From: CAYVLI01 sp964452105 [NCBI: uncultured Nitrospinota bacterium]
GTDB taxonomy: Bacteria > JAUXIQ01
NCBI GenBank assembly: GCA_964452105.1
Contig: CAYVLI010000132.1
Location: 1-7,027, forward strand
Reading direction: 5' to 3'
DNA: 7,027 bases
The translations under genes were made by a program, and so were the position numbers. The notes under the pieces are model-generated. The model was not told the origin of the DNA. It ran no database searches and saw only the letters and a program-made list of their open reading frames with translations. This document shows, piece by piece, positions 6,759-7,027 of the stretch. Numbering within the stretch: position 1 is the first letter of the stretch; each line of letters starts with the position of its first letter.

Positions 6759-6780
6759 TTTTTAAGTAAGTACTTAAAAA
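6759..6780. repeat. Perfect AT-rich palindromic repeat
   Basis: TTTTTAAGT (6759-6767) and ACTTAAAAA (6772-6780) are perfect inverted copies around AAGT; within it AAGTACTT (6768-6775) is a separate 8-bp palindrome. The arms begin or end in five T or A, so on either strand the RNA would be an A/U-only hairpin, too weak for a good terminator. A protein-binding site is an equally likely reading. Confidence 0.55.
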
Positions 6781-6896
6781 CGCATGGCTGACAAGCGTGC
6801 CTGCTTACCGCACAGATCCCGATACAGGGCTGGAACCACGCTTTCAGCGGCGCCATTAACGGATAGGCATGAAACAGCGCTTCTTCTGTGCTCACG

Positions 6897-6923
6897 TTAA
6901 ACATAGAAGCGGTTTTATACAAT
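6897..6923 (+). promoter_or_regulatory. Weak promoter candidate near window end
   Basis: TACAAT (6918-6923) matches the -10 consensus at 5 of 6 positions and is preceded by TTTTA. The only -35-like hexamer at a tolerable distance is TTAAAC (6897-6902), with 15 bases of spacing and 3 of 6 matches. It would direct transcription out of the window toward an unseen gene. Such matches are common by chance in AT-rich DNA. Confidence 0.2.
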
Positions 6924-7027
6924 ACCGTGCCCCTGAACCGACAGGTAATATAGTGGTCTGACAGCGTCCACTAACGAAAGTAATCGTCAGAAGAAGTCTG
7001 AGCTTCGCACGGCTCATGGGAGATACG

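Larger units (their letters stand above)
6441..7027. other. 588 bases with no recognisable gene, rich in hairpins
   Basis: No open frame here has a good ribosome binding site together with recognisable protein sequence. The longest are a 72-codon + frame at 6534-6752 and 65-67-codon frames on the - strand, all without family resemblance. The stretch instead carries several inverted repeats, the three strongest listed separately (6503-6530, 6638-6675, 6759-6780), and weaker ones such as CTGAAA/TTTCAG (6697-6702 with 6723-6728), GACT-GAT-AGTC (6747-6757), AGCGC/GTGCT (6876-6880 with 6888-6892) and GCGGT/ACCGT (6909-6913 with 6924-6928). A weak CTCT/AGAG hairpin followed by GTTTT (6442-6463) just after 6S RNA might help end that transcript. 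Two + frames are open to the window edge but have no supported start. Confidence 0.6.

Noticed and set aside
6784-6900. Short + strand frame MADKRACLPH...
   Set aside because: Only 38 codons, no ribosome binding site, low-complexity composition and no resemblance to a known small protein.
6725-6922. 65-codon - strand frame with a protein-like stretch (EEALFHAYPLMAPLKAWFQP)
   Set aside because: Part of it looks protein-like, and it could be a remnant, but there is no good start, the C-terminal half is unlike ordinary protein, it crosses the AT palindrome, and no family is recognised.
6747-7000. Hammerhead-type ribozyme suspected from CTGATAG and CGAAAG pieces
   Set aside because: The required CTGANGA core is absent and the helices do not assemble around the GAAA segment.

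Overview
The window is a housekeeping stretch of a bacterial chromosome, with every recognisable gene on the + strand. It runs in the order thrS (3' part only), infC, rpmI, rplT, pheS, pheT, a zapB-like coiled-coil gene, zapA, and a 6S RNA gene. About 590 bases with no recognisable gene follow. The order thrS-infC-rpmI-rplT-pheS-pheT is conserved across many bacteria. A ZapB-like/ZapA pair followed directly by 6S RNA suggests a proteobacterium in the broad sense. Frequent AGA/AGG and ATA codons and moderate GC would suit a deltaproteobacterial (Desulfobacterota or Syntrophobacterales-like) lineage. That placement is inference; no marker here fixes the species.

Region by region: bases 1-577 hold the catalytic end and anticodon-binding domain of threonyl-tRNA synthetase. 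Bases 655-1930 hold translation factor IF3 and ribosomal proteins L35 and L20. Bases 1986-5423 hold both subunits of phenylalanyl-tRNA synthetase, 18 bases apart. The 120-base gap between infC and rpmI is unusually long for such an operon. It can fold into a long stem whose loop pairs with bases next to the rpmI ribosome binding site, in the manner of an L20-controlled pseudoknot.

After pheT a 118-base gap holds a candidate promoter inside a perfect 8-bp inverted repeat. It leads into the small division genes (ZapB-like, ZapA) and then 6S RNA, the regulator of RNA polymerase. The 6S call rests on an 11-bp perfectly paired closing helix, the small hairpin in the 3' side of the central bubble, and its position after zapA.

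The last 588 bases (6441-7027) carry no convincing protein gene but several well-formed hairpins and palindromes. This is the least explained part of the window. It may be a long leader, an unrecognised structured RNA, or the decayed edge of an inserted element. No CRISPR array, tRNA, rRNA, transposase or defence gene was seen.
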